A stretch of 64,000 nt of DNA from Takakia lepidozioides (lineage: Eukaryota; Streptophyta; Takakiopsida; Takakiales; Takakiaceae): positions 2,480,001 to 2,544,000 of the forward strand of contig CM060731.1 in NCBI GenBank assembly GCA_030704615.1, read 5' to 3'. Below the pieces are notes generated by a model. The model was not told the DNA's origin. It ran no database searches and was given only the letters and a program-made list of their open reading frames with translations. This document shows positions 43,323 to 54,420 of this stretch, in pieces. The position numbers and the translations under genes were made by a program. Within the stretch, counting starts at the first letter, position 1. Each line of letters opens with the position of its first letter.

Positions 43323-44733
43323 TTAATTTACTTCATGGTGATACAAGCATCGTTTAAGTACTCCATCAGGTCCTAGCTTATACATTCTGCCCCCTACCAT
43401 AGTATAAGGTAAAGCCTTGATAGCGATTTTCTTCCTCTGCTCCTTACCATAACTAGGTGGGCACTGACCATGAGTAAGGTAGTATCTGATTGGCCACTGC
43501 CAATCTAACCATTCATCTGCACTTCCCTGCACCTCCATTGCAAATAAACTCGCATCAGGTAATTGGTCGTCTACTCCTGTGGCGGGCTCTCCTGTTGTTA
43601 GGCGTGACAAATGATCTGCCACAAGATGCAAACGGCCAGGCTTGTAAACAACTTCAAACTCAAACTCGTGCAAAATTATTAATCACCTTGCTATCCTTCC
43701 ACTTATCAAAGGTTTGTTCACCAGATATATCAAGCCTGGTGATCCACATAAACATAAACTTTCTTCCCAATAGGTAATGCCTGAATTTCTTGACTGCATA
43801 AATCATTGCCAGTGCTTCTCTTTCAGTTGTGCTATAGTTCCTTTCAGCACTGTTCATCAACCTGCTAGCATAGTACACAGGTGAATCTATATTTCCTGTA
43901 ACATTTTGGGCTAACACCGCTCCCAACGCTTCTCCTGAGGCATCACAGTGAACATGAAATACTACATGCCAGTGAGGGTTAATTAGCACAGGTGTAGTTG
44001 TTACTGACAATGTAAGTTCCTCAAAAGCCTGTTGACATTCAGCTGTCCATGCAAACACTGCATCTTTCTTCAGAAGCTTGCTCAATGGTGATGCTATCTG
44101 TGCATACCTTTTGACAAATCTTCTGTAATAACTAGTTTGTCCAAGGAATCTCCTTAGACTTTTAACATTTACTGGTGGTGGAGAGGCTTTAATAGCCTCT
44201 GTCTTCCTGGGATCCACAAGAAGTCCCCTCTTACACACAATGTGTCCCAAAAGCACCCCTGAGTTCACACAGAAAGTACACTTCTCTGGATTCAGACCCA
44301 GACCTCTCATCCTGCATCTAGCCAAACATAACTCCAATTTATGCAAGTGCTCATTCTTAGAGCTGTACACACTGAAATCATCCAAGAACACCTGCATGAA
44401 ATCATCCAGATACTCATGAAAAGATTCACTTATCACTCTCTGAAAGGTTGCAAGTGCATTACAAAGTCCAAAAGGCATGACTTTGTATGCATAAGCACCC
44501 CAGTCTGTGATGAAAGTTGTCTTTCCCTGGTCTTCTTCTGTCACTTGCACTTGATTATAACCACTGAAGCCATCCATGAATGAGTACATCTCATGGCCTG
44601 CCACAGTGTCCAATACCGCTTTTGTGAATGGCAAGGGAAAATGATCTTTCTTCGTGCAAGCATTCAACTTCTTATAGTTCACACAAACTCTCAGTTTACC
44701 ATTCTTCTTGGGAACTATCACAATGGGTGACAA
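43323..44733 (-). pseudogene. Reverse transcriptase and RNase H of the gypsy element
   Basis: RT runs leftward from 44,733: SPIVIVPKKNGKLRVCVNYK, SFMDGFSGYNQV, MPFGLCNALATFQ, active site FLDDFSVYS (FxDD form, usual in some gypsy clades), then LGQTSYYRRFV. RNase H follows with CDASGEALGAVL and [12 protein letters not shown] one-base loss near 43,755 and another change near 43,680 break the RNase H frame before [14 protein letters not shown] at about 44,747 separates RT from the gag-protease frame. Confidence 0.85.
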
Positions 44734-44751
44734 CCAAGTTGTATACTCTAT

Positions 44752-46644
44752 CTATATAAACTTAGCCTCAGCCAACTTCTTGATCTCTTCTCCAACCTTC
44801 TGTGCATAGTTGGGATTCATTCTGTACCTTGCCTGTTTGATTGGTACTGACCCTGGTTCCAGTTCAATCTTATGCTGACAGATCTCAGGTGGTATCCCTT
44901 TTAGATCCTCGTAGCTCCAAGCAAATACATCTCTGTATTTGATGAACAAACTCTTAGCTTCCTCAAAGAATTCTGGCTCCAAATCAGCCCCTACCTTCAC
45001 CATCCTCGGTTCCTCTTCAATTCCCACATTCACTTCTCTCACCTGCTCATCAGCTGTGATTGTCCAACCAGTCACCACTTCATCCTGTAAACTCACAGTG
45101 GCTGGTTCCTCTAGGATTTCCATTTCTCCCTCTCTTTCTTCATAGAAATGTGGTGGGTAACTGCTTGTTTCACCCTCAACTGGTGTTGCTGTCACTACAC
45201 CACAACAGATACCTTTTAAACAACTTAGGCCTTCCAGCTGCATCTCTGCAACCTGCTCCCACTCTGGGTGTGCAGCGAACAGGGTAGCTTCCTGCTCCTC
45301 ATCAAGTCCTTCCCTCCAGTCATACTCCCTGACCCCTCGAGGTCTTCTCGTAGCAGGTAATCTACTAGATTTCTTAGTGGTAATTTGTATCTTGTGCATC
45401 CCATCATGCACAGTTAGTAACTGGGAATTCCAGTCATGGAATACCCTGGCCTGTTTCAGCCACGGACGTCCCAACAATAAAGAGTAAGCGTCCATGACTT
45501 CATCCATTTTCAACACAGTTACTGTGATCATAAAGATCATCTTTTGAATCTGTATATTAACTCCTCTTATCAATCCCAATGGTTGTACACTTCTTTGATC
45601 TGCCATTGTTACTGTAAATGGGGCTGGTTTCATGTTACTTAGACCAAGCTTCTGCCTTAATTGGTCTGTCATGATATTCACTCCAGAGCCTCCATCTATC
45701 AGTACATCACTTAGTTCTGTGCCTCCAATTCTCAATTGGATTACTGGCATAGAATCATCAAAGTCCATGACTGTTTCTCGCCCTTTCGGCTTCACATTAT
45801 AACTGATTACCTTGCTGTTCAGGTCTGTGTTCCCTGTCACATGGGCAATTTGATTGATTGCTTGATACAGCCTGTGTCTACAATAAGGTGCTACAACCAA
45901 TAGCTGTCTAATGGTAATCTCCGCTGTGGACTGGCATATTACTTCAGCCAAAGTCCCTTCATTACTCTGCATATCTGCAGCTTCTTTCTTCCCTTTATCC
46001 TCACTCACTTCCTCTTCTCTTTCAGAATCAGAGGACTCTGCCATAGGAATATCAGTACTCTTCTGCATTTCCCTTATGGTATCTGTCACTTCCTTGTGCA
46101 GTTCCTTCTCATCTCTCCAATCCTCATCATCTTCAGGCACATCACTGCCATCTTCATTATCATCATCTTCCTCATCTACTGGAGGTATTAGTTTGGCTTT
46201 GCTTCTCGTTACTATCATTGTACTTACTTCTGGTACAACACATGGCCTAACCATGTGAGCTGCCACCATTGGCCCCTCATTCACAGGAGCTCTCATCTCA
46301 TTCTGGTGTCTGATCCAGAATGAACAGGCTGCCTTGCGATGTCCTGGCTGATTACAATAGTAACATAGTTCTTCACCATTGGGTCCTCGCCCTTGGTCTG
46401 CTCTTGGATTATTTCTGTAATCCTGATTCCCGGGCTGGTAATTCCCCCTTGGATTACCCTGATAGTTGCCTCTGGAATTTCCTTGGTAATTCCCTCTTGC
46501 ATTACCTCTCCCTTCCATGCCATTGTTATAACCACCAGACCTACCATAGTGGTCCTGATCATTGTTTCTTCTTGGCTGGGGCTGCACCTGATGCACCCTT
46601 ACTTGCCTAGGTTCTCTGCAACTGTCCTTCTGTTGTAGTAACAA
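44752..46644 (-). pseudogene. Gag zinc knuckle and aspartic protease of the gypsy element
   Basis: 630 codons open. Order: RGNYQGN repeats (basic, Asn/Gly-rich); zinc knuckle CYYCNQPGHRKAAC (CX2CX4HX4C); a long acidic linker; aspartic protease with LSDVLIDGGSGVNIMTD (D-G-G in place of DTG, seen in related gypsy proteases) and LLLGRPWL; then the N-terminal edge of RT (PIKQARYRMNPNYA). Just upstream, at about 46,650-46,690, another frame encodes a second knuckle, CTICKMENHSTENC. Ends at TAG before RT. Confidence 0.8.
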
Positions 46645-46857
46645 TTCTCAGTAGAATGGTTTTCCATTTTACAGATAGTACAGTGTTTCTCCTTCATGTG
46701 GCATTCTGTGGTGGTATGGCCTTCATTCTGGCACTTTGCACCCATACACCCTTCCTCCAATGTGTTGCAGCCTCTGTGGCATACTTCTTCAAGATTTCTT
46801 CCAATCTTTTCTCATAGTTATCCCTCTTCAACTTCTCCTTTCTCTTACTCTTCCTTT

Positions 46858-48244
46858 TTAGTTCTTGCTCTTCTTCTTCATCTGACTCATCCTCAGAGTC
46901 CTCATCATCCTTTTCTCTCTCCTGAGCATTCCCAATTGCTCAATCCTGTTTGCAGTTTCAAATGCCTCCTCCACTGTATTATGGGGTAACATATCCACTT
47001 TCTTTTGCAACTCTGGTCTTAGTCCACTCACAAACCAAGTCTTCTGTAAACCTGGTGCTGGTACTGCAGTCAGCTTTTTCATCATCAATTCCATCTTTTC
47101 CATATACTCCTCAACAGTTTCATGCTTCTTTTGCTTTAACTGTTGTAAACTTCCATACACTTCATCCTCAGTTTTACTTGTCCTGAACCTATTTCGGAAT
47201 GAATACATTCCAGGTTAGGAAATGATTATCAGGGAATCTTGCATACCATTCACTTGCTTTCTTTATAAGTGAACAAGGAAACAGTCTCATCTTGGCATCA
47301 TCGCCATTCTCATTGTTCACAATACACATGTGCTCAAATTGGCTAATGTGTACATCAGGATCCCCTTTTCCTAAATATATTGGAAAAGGTGGTTTTGCCC
47401 GTGTTGGTTGTAACACCATCTGTGGCCCTACCTTCTGCCCACTGACAGATGCTGGCCCCCTTGCTGGTGCTAGTCCTTGAGGACCTGTTGTAGTTGTGGT
47501 GGAACTTCCACCAAATGGTGGCCCCTGAGCACTCCCTACTACTGGCCCCACTATATTCACAGTATTCCCAGCTCCAGTTGCACTACTTCCCACACTCCCT
47601 GTCCCCCCAGAGCCAGATCCAGGCTGCTCGCCTAATCCCCCTGAGCCGACACCTTCATTGGCCTGTGATCCAAGTGCTCCACTTGATCCAGGTCCAACGG
47701 GTTGGGATGTCTTGGTTGTAGTCTCAACCTCAGCTGTTGGGTCTACTTCTTCATACTCTTCCTCTTCCAATTTCTTCTCTCTGTTTTCATCCTCCAAGTT
47801 CTGCCCTTGGGTTTCTTCTTCACTCATGTAACTCAACTGCAATGGTGTTGGAGAGTCTGAACTCTCCGTTGGCTCTGCCACATCCTCTCCTCCTTCTTCA
47901 TCTTCCGTCTCAGAAACTGGAGTTCCTGCTTTTGGTGTTCCATGCCAACTCTTATCAAAGATTTCTGTCAAATCTTTTATCCAGGGATGTACCTCAGATC
48001 TTTCACCTCGTGGTTGATCTTCATCCTGTACCAATTCCCTTAATCTTTCTTGCAAAGAAAAAGAAGGAGTGGCATCCAACTCTAGTTCTTCCGGTATGGG
48101 TGATGTACTCTCTGATCTTAATGGTGTGAGAGGTCCAGATGATTCCCCTATGTCTATTCCTCTCTTCCAAAGATATGGATAATTAGCTTTCAGATAACTT
48201 TCTCTTTTTGCTGAATCTCTGGAGTCTAGCTTCTCTTTCATCAC
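46858..48244 (-). pseudogene. Gag capsid region of the gypsy element
   Basis: The first frame (48,244-47,189) has an acidic and then Gly/Ser/Thr-rich N-terminal half and ends in the Gag core (FEHMCIVNNENGDDAKMRLF, LIKKASEWYARFPDNHFLTW). The core continues in the next frame (47,208-46,858) with TSKTEDEVYGSLQQLKQKKH and VEEYMEKMELM, so there is a frameshift at about 47,200. This is the PF03732-type Gag fold by pattern. The complementary plus ORFs are shadows. Confidence 0.75.
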
Positions 48245-48839
48245 TCAGGTCCCATGTCTTTTATTTCTTTAATGTGGCAGTAACCAAAACTCTCTTCTGT
48301 AGTATCTCTCGTATATGCCTAGGTTTCTTTCAAGCTTCAATGCACCCTTGGCTATACTAGAAGTCTCCGTTACCATATAACCATATGGCAAACAAGTCTG
48401 GAAAGTTGTTCTTGGTGTGAGTTTGATCCACAGAACATCCTTTGGAATCCAATTCTTTACCAGTACAAGCTCCTCATGCATATGAGTATAAACATTCATC
48501 TTCCTTTCCTCCTAGCCTTCAAACTCTACTCGCTTAATGGATAGCAATGCTATCACATAAACCAGTGTTGGTAACCAACGTGCTCTTCCTCTACAGGCCA
48601 CCTGATAAATCTTTATCACTCCTTTCTCCAGACCCCACTCAGGGTTAGCATCATGCACTCTCTTAAGAATGTTTTCTTTACAACCGTCTGACAATTCCAA
48701 GAACCTCTGAAAGAATTGTTTGGACAATCTTTCCTTCTCAGTTTCACAGGGAATTTGATTCACATCAAATTCTTTAATTCTCCAACCACCATGATCCCAC
48801 CAGATGCCTGTCACATCTGGCTGTTCATGACCCATTTCC
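48245..48839 (-). pseudogene. Extra N-terminal coding region between primer-binding site and gag
   Basis: Frames here read as protein: DHGGWRIKEFDVNQIPCETE, WGLEKGVIKIYQVACRGRAR, HEELVLVKNWIPKDVLWI, ALKLERNLGIYERYYRREF. The diverged copy at 25,670-26,283 keeps the same peptides, which suggests past selection. Gypsy leaders are usually short and untranslated, so about 190 codons before gag is unusual. The domain is not recognised, and both copies have frameshifts. Confidence 0.5.
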
Positions 48840-48854
48840 CCAGTATGGTCGCCA
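48840..48854 (-). promoter_or_regulatory. Putative primer-binding site of the gypsy element
   Basis: Two bases inside the 5' LTR, the minus strand reads TGGCGACCATACTGG. The TGG start and position fit a tRNA primer-binding site, and the same string occurs beside the LTR copy at 26,267-26,281. The tRNA was not identified. Confidence 0.6.
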
Positions 48855-48856
48855 AA

Positions 48857-49930
48857 TGTCGAGCGGCTTTTACTCACCCATCCCTTCGCTATCCAAGGTG
48901 GAAACTCCAAGATAGAAGAGTTGGATATCTCCAAGCACTCAGCCCGCTCAAAACAATCAGTCATGACCTGCAGCTAGTGTATCATGGTTGTGCTTCCTAT
49001 TTGTATTCCTTCTCGCCTTCATGTTATCAATTTACCTTACCGTGTATACTGAAGCATCAGATTGCTTCAGTATCTACTAATTTCCCGTTAATCATGCATT
49101 CATTCCACAACTTCACTCATGTCTCTCTACGCAGTGCGATTGTATCGAATAAGTATCAAATTATGATTTATCAGTATAAGGCCAATGCCATGGTGACACT
49201 AATCCGCCCTACAGTATCACTACAGCTTTGCATGTAACAAGCATCTACTGTTCATCTCTCCTGCTTCTCCGTGCTCTCATTCTTCATCTCCGCCTGATCT
49301 CCTCTCATGCATGACTTAGAAGCGCTCCCTGTGAAGTGATCCTCTTTTCGTTGCCGCTCTCCTTATCTACCCTCAAGCTGTTCTAACCACCTAACTAACT
49401 AACTGTCATCCCTGAAGTAACCCGTTCCCTCTGCAGATGTCGTTCCCTCACAGTCGTCCCCTGTCAATGATAACTGTTCCCTATGTACTATGACAGGCTG
49501 TGTCAAGCTGTGCCGAGCTGCTGTGTTAGCCTGTGCTGTGTGTCGGACTGTGTCTGGCTGTGCTGTGTATGTGTGTCGGGCTGTGTGAAGCTGTGCTGTG
49601 GCTGTGTCGGGCTGTGCCGGCTGTGTGACTGGCTGTGCGAAGCTGTGACTGGCTGTGTCTGGCTGTGTCGGGTTGTGTGAAGCTGTGTCGGGCTTGTGTC
49701 AGGCTGTGTCGGGCTGTGCCGGCTGTGACTGGCTGTGCGAAGCTGTGACTGGCTGTGTCTGGCTGTGTCGGGTTGTGTGAAGCTGTGTCGGGCTGTGTCA
49801 GGCTGTGTCACCCCCCCTCAAGCCTGCTGCTGCCACCCCTAAAGCTCCTGTTGGTCTCAGTCTGCTCAAAAATTAAGGGTACTCTACAGAACCCATAAAA
49901 AGTGTCTAAGTCCCAAGCAGCCCTCTAACA
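48857..49930 (-). mobile_element. 5' LTR of the gypsy element (1,074 bp)
   Basis: Begins TGTCGAG and ends CTCTAACA on the plus strand (TG...CA), flanked on the right by GTACA. It contains a GGCTGTG minisatellite at 49,490-49,808 in which a unit of about 105 bases is repeated (from about 49,610 and about 49,715). In minus orientation the minisatellite lies in U3. Confidence 0.9.
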
Positions 49931-49935
49931 GTACA

Positions 49936-50430
49936 CATTGGATCGCTCTATCACACACTCATGTAGACCTCCTAAGTTGCATGCAGTCCTTATATACTAT
50001 GCTCGAAAGAGCCGTTTACAGCCTGCGGTCGTTAATGACCATTGCCTAACTGCCTACGCAACCTAAAAGTTTTGCCAAAAAAGTGGCCCGTGGTAGTGGC
50101 TTGTGGTCGTGTGTCATAGTGGCACACGGTTGACGGCCACTCACTACTTAGACTAGTAAAGCCTATGCTTCCTTGCTAGACCGTGGTCGTATGATATCGT
50201 GGTTTTCGGCCCACGGCTACTACACTAGCCAGTACCGCCCTACGTGGTAGTGTTGCCCGTCTTCTCCTGCTGCTAAGTGTCGAGCACTTAGCTGTTCCTG
50301 CCTCGTGGCCGGGTAGTGTGAAGTTGATCACTACCCACCGATGTCATGTCATGGCTTAAATTGCCATGCCCTCGTGGCACTAGCACTTAGCCATTATCAT
50401 TTATATCCCCCCCCCCCCCCTCCTTTGAAA
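49936..50430. other. Unassigned noncoding stretch
   Basis: Rich in GTGGTCGT and GTAGTGGC variants with CACGGTT and inverted partners, suggesting repeat or LTR sequence, but no second copy is in the window. A run of C occupies about 50,408-50,421. No gene seen. Confidence 0.4.
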
Positions 50431-50506
50431 TTGTGTCCACACAATTTCGTCAGTGCCTGTGTTTGCTCTGTCTCTTTGGGGGGATGTAGGGTGGTGGCAT
50501 GCCCAT

Positions 50507-52354
50507 CTACTGGTTGAGTAGTGCGTCCCATGTTGGTGAAGGTCTTGGTGGCAGCTTCTTGTTCCTGTTGTCGTCATTGTCTGGCACCTCCTTTGGTTCC
50601 TGTATGGGCCAACTCTCCTCATCTGGATGCTCTGAGTGTCCATCCTTGCGTATAGTGTCGATCTTGGTGGTCAGGGTCTCACGGTACGTGAGCAGCTCCT
50701 CCTTTGTCCAAGGCACAATGTCTTTGGTTGCCCTGCTACCTGTCAACCAATTAACCGCTTCGTGACCTGTGTCTGTCAGGGGATGGTCTCCGTCCAGCTG
50801 CAAAGGTTGAAAGTGATCCTTTGCCAAACACCATGATTCAGCATACAGAGGTCGGTCTATATATGTTGAGGTGCCCGAAACTCACCCTGGTGGTTGAAAT
50901 TTGGGCAAGTCCCAGTGCGTATCCTGCTGAATGCTCTGGTAGCGCTGCCAGCTTGCTCGCAGTATGGTGAACATCCTGTAAAGATAGCTGCCAATATAGA
51001 AGCTTGAGCAGCCCATTGCCACATCAACTGCTGGGGTGGGATTAATCTTCAACTGGCCCACTGCCCACATATAGGCCACCAACTCCTTGTACTAGTCCAG
51101 AGGAGCTTGGCGCCAGAATTCTACCAATTCTGCCCCTGTCCATGCGTCATCCTTGCCAAGTGGCCGCATTCTGTACCTCAAGGGTATGAGCGTCTGATTG
51201 AGCATATGCAGCTGGCCTAGTGACTTGCAGGGGGTTAAGGCCTTGAATACATTTTCCAACACTTCGGGGATCTGCTGGGCCTGAATGCTCATCAGTCTGA
51301 AGTATTCCTCTGAATACTTGAGCCATTCCCCATCTCGTTTGCATGACTGTGCCATTACCAAGCATTCTTGTGGCATCAGTTTCAGTTTTAGTGGATGATT
51401 TTCAGATCAGAAATTGGTGACAGACATTCATGAGGAATTCTTGCCACCAATTCTAGAACAAGAAGAGCTCATGGACCAAGATGAACAGGAAGAACAAGAC
51501 CATGAACAAGAACAGGAAGCACCAATACAATCAACAACAACAACACCAGCACAGACGCCACAACCACCACAGCTTGAAGGGGCACCAGTATAGGCCACAG
51601 CAAGGCCATCCACCCAAGAGGTAACATTTTTGATTCGCTGCAACATTTTCTTGTGAACCCAGAAAGATGCTCAAAAAACACCATTGTGCTCGACGAATCT
51701 CCACGTGGTTGTACTGGCAAAGCATAGCGGTCTTCTGATCCTCCAGGGCAGCAATTATATCCTCATGGTTACATAGAGTTCGTGTTGCCTCAAGCTCCCG
51801 CTTGTGCTTGTCTTGAAGATGTTCCAGAACTGTGTTAAGTTGTTCTGGGGAGATGTAGTCATTGATTCTGCCCAACAACATGAAGTAACCTGGTTCAATG
51901 CCATGAGAGTCTGTGGGATGGCATTGATGGGATTGTCTGACAATCTTGTCTCCCACATACTCGTGTCCGGAAGTTGTTGTGACAAGAGTAACTCCAAATT
52001 CGGGTCTTGCTGGGTGTTATGCTGTTGGGTGGCTGGTGCTTCTGCCTCCCTTGTTTGCTGCTCAACCTGTGTAGACATTTCGTGCCAAACCTCCATGTTG
52101 TTGTTAGCAAGTGTGGTCTCCATCAAAGTTGTCTCTTTTGGCTGTTGTTCGTTTCCTTCTCCCTGCAGTGTAGTCTCCTCTGGTTGTTGCTAGTCCTCTC
52201 CTTCTCTCTGCAGTGTAGAATCTGCTGTGGAAGTGAGCATGACTTCCGCCATTGCACTCGTTGTGCCTTCGTCTATACGGGCCATATTTGCAAGTTCGTC
52301 CTCTTCCTCAAATGCATGTTCTTCCTCTTCTTGCCCTGCGGCTCCCATCCTCAT
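50507..52354 (-). pseudogene. Decayed minus-strand gene of unknown family
   Basis: One frame is shared by most segments from an ATG at 52,354: acidic start (GQEEEEHAFEEEDELANMAR), Gln/Glu-rich repeats, EVWHEMSTQVEQQ, then after a frameshift near 51,790 EQLNTVLEHLQDKHKRELE. From 51,376 on: EWLKYSEEYFRLMSIQAQQI, RMRPLGKDDAWTGAELVEFW, a TAG at 51,092, SFYIGSYLYRMFTILRASWQ, a TGA near 50,880 in a GGGTGAGT context (possible donor), and AVNWLTGSRATKDIVPWTKE. Around 51,425-51,590 the plus strand instead reads protein-like (Glu/Gln-rich), as if a segment were foreign or inverted. Not recognised; probably a transposon-associated or captured gene. Confidence 0.4.
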
Positions 52355-53180
52355 CCACTGTTACTGGTCGTTGCATGATTCCCAGAGTTGCTCTGCACGT
52401 GTCAAATGAACCGTATGTCAGATCATTTGCAGTAGTAGGGGGGTCGCCATAGTAAATGTCGCGGCCCTTTGCCTTGAGGGCGGGGGGTCGGGACACAAGA
52501 GGGGCTGCCCCTGTGGTGGGGGCAGTGGCAACAATAGGTACGGGGGCTGAAGCACCCTTGAGTGCCTAAGGCACTCAAGGAGGCGGAGGCACTCACTAGG
52601 TGGAGCCCCGCACACCGGGTTGCGGTGGGGGGTGGTCCACGAGGAGTGGTGGTAGCTTAGTGGGTCTTAGTGGGGGTGGCATAGGACTCACCATGGGGCA
52701 AAGACCTTGTGGTGGGAGTCGTGGGGAGTCTTGGGACTCATCACGGTCCAATGGGGCCGTGGTGGGTGGGCCAAGACTCACCGAGACTCATCATCGAGAA
52801 TCAAGGGTTTTCGTGGTGGTTCGCCATAAAATGACTATGTTGTTTGTGAAACCCCCGCGGACAGTCACAGAAGTATATATAGGGAGTAGTAACCCCGAGA
52901 ACGGTGCAAGCCCTTGGTGACCAAAAACTAGTGAGTAAGCGTGCGAGCCGGAAAGCAACCAACGTGTGGGGAGCTGTTCCCGACTACCAACAACCAGAAG
53001 GAATTTCCACTAGGCCCAAATTGAGAGAGGGTCTTGTGGAGGAGCAAAGGGGGACCGTTATGTCCCGGTGAGCAGCCGAAGCTCCGAGTTGGCCGGCGGC
53101 CAGTTTGGGAGTTAGGCGCGCGCATCAAAGCGAGTAACTATGACTTGAAGAGGAGCCTACCAAAGTGAGGTGCGCGACAC
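52355..53180 (+). mobile_element. Probable 5' LTR of plus-strand gypsy element
   Basis: Lies directly before the primer-binding site. It contains a TATA box, TATATATAGG, at about 52,868-52,877, a suitable U3/R promoter. The 5' limit could be TGTCGCGGCC near 52,455, but no second LTR exists in the window for comparison because the element is cut at 56,420. Tandem CACTAGG/GACTCA motifs are common. ORFs here are fortuitous. Confidence 0.45.
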
Positions 53181-53181
53181 T

Positions 53182-53194
53182 TGGTATCACAGCC
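53182..53194 (+). promoter_or_regulatory. Primer-binding site, initiator tRNA-Met type
   Basis: TGGTATCACAGCC differs by one base from the standard TGGTATCAGAGCC used by many plant gypsy/chromovirus elements. Gag's ATG follows at 53,235. Confidence 0.7.
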
Positions 53195-53234
53195 TAGGGT
53201 TGAGTACGCGATCATCCTTGAGATCGGCCTCATC

Positions 53235-54420
53235 ATGGGGTCGGGCAAGACAAAGCAAAAGCGGAACGGCCCGAAAGATGATGATCCCGGTGAGCCCGGT
53301 GGGGGCGACGTGTCACCAAAGCGGCAATTGGAAGAGGCGATTTATGCTTCTGAAAGCGAGGCTGCTCAAGAACGGGAAGAATCTGGGGAGTCAGAGCCCG
53401 AGGACTTCCCGAAGGCTCCGCCAGACCAACAGATGCCTCCCATGCCAGCAGCCTTTTGGGAAGGGTTGTTGGGGCAGTTTGGCGGGACGTTGAAAGACGT
53501 GTTGAAGGCGGCTAATGTCACTTCCACTAAGGCATAGTTTAAGGTAAAGCCTAAAGAACCTGGCACCTTCGAGGGCGTCCAAAATCGGAAGGCACTCAAC
53601 ACCTGGCTCTTGGAGCTAGAGCAGTACTTCCGGGCGGCCAAGTTGAGTGATGAGGATCGGGTGGAAGTGGCTCCCACCTATTTGAGGGGCTATGCTCAAC
53701 AATGGTGACAGAAATGCCTTCATGACCCAGGTCCAAACCCAAAAACCTTGAGCTGGAGTGGGTTCAATGAACTTATGAAAAGACAGTTTGTGCCCCTCAA
53801 TGCGTCCTGGCTCGCCCGGGACAAGATGGGAAATTTGAAGCAAACGGATGACATTCGGGGATATGTTCAGGCTTTCAATGTGTTGTTACTCAAAATCGCG
53901 GATATGGCAGAACCAGAAATGGTCTTCAACTTTGTGGCAGGACTAGCCCCATGGGCCAGGCGGAAGTTGGAGGAGAAGCCACCTAAGACTTTGAACGAGG
54001 CAATTGAAAGGGCTGAATGATTCTCGGATGTCCCTAGGGGCGAAAGACAAGGCCGTACGGAGCTGAACCACAAGAAGACCCGGCGGGAGGGTGACTCCTT
54101 CCGACCGGAAAAGAAGTGGGATAGGCACGCGGCGACAATGGCACATGGAAATCAAAGGGAGGGCCTTCACACGTCAAGGCGGCACCCGGTGCTCTGAAAG
54201 GAAAATCAGGTGCGGCGGCTTATGGCGGACAGAAGGCGACCTTCGATGGAGTGTGCTTTAATTGCGGGGAGCCCGGGCACATGGCCAAGAAGTACGCGAA
54301 ACCCCGACAATTGAACATGACTCGGGCGACCACGGAGGTGTCCCAAGATTCCATGAGCCGCTTGGTGGAAGCAGTGGTTGCCAAGACGTGCAAGGTAGGC
54401 AACTACTCTTGTGAGTTGTA
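53235..54420 (+). pseudogene. Gag of plus-strand gypsy element with three stop codons
   Basis: Frame 53,235 onward: basic start MGSGKTKQKRNGPKDDD, acidic linker, capsid core (EPGTFEGVQ...ALNTWLLELEQYFRAAKL, WSGFNELMKRQFVP, RGYVQAFNVLLLKIADMAEP, LNEAIERAE). In-frame stops are TAG 53,535-53,537, TGA 53,706-53,708 and TGA 54,018-54,020. The context fits lost CAG (KA-Q-FKVKP), CGA (QQW-R-QK) and CGA (AE-R-FSD). After a frame change the zinc knuckle reads CFNCGEPGHMAKKY: its last Cys is Tyr (TAC at 54,293-54,295). Confidence 0.75.

Larger units (their letters stand above)
42267..49930 (-). mobile_element. Ty3/gypsy LTR retrotransposon flanked by target duplication GTACA
   Basis: Minus-strand element: 5' LTR 48,857-49,930, putative primer-binding site 48,840-48,854, leader ORF, gag, zinc knuckles, protease, RT, RNase H, integrase, truncated 3' LTR 42,267-42,948. 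GTACA occurs at 42,262-42,266 and 49,931-49,935, so both outer ends are intact. Frameshifts interrupt gag and pol, the integrase has an internal deletion, and the 3' LTR lacks its inner third, so it cannot transpose by itself. Confidence 0.9.

Noticed and set aside
46293-46562. Minus ORF rich in MEGITKEIPEATI-like text
   Set aside because: It is a frame shadow of the RGNYQGN repeats in the real Gag frame.
51428-51646. Cysteine-rich minus ORF (CGGCGVCAG, CSCSWSCSSC) resembling a secreted peptide
   Set aside because: It is the antisense of a Gln/Glu/Thr-rich repeat; the cysteines come from complemented CAA/ACA codons.
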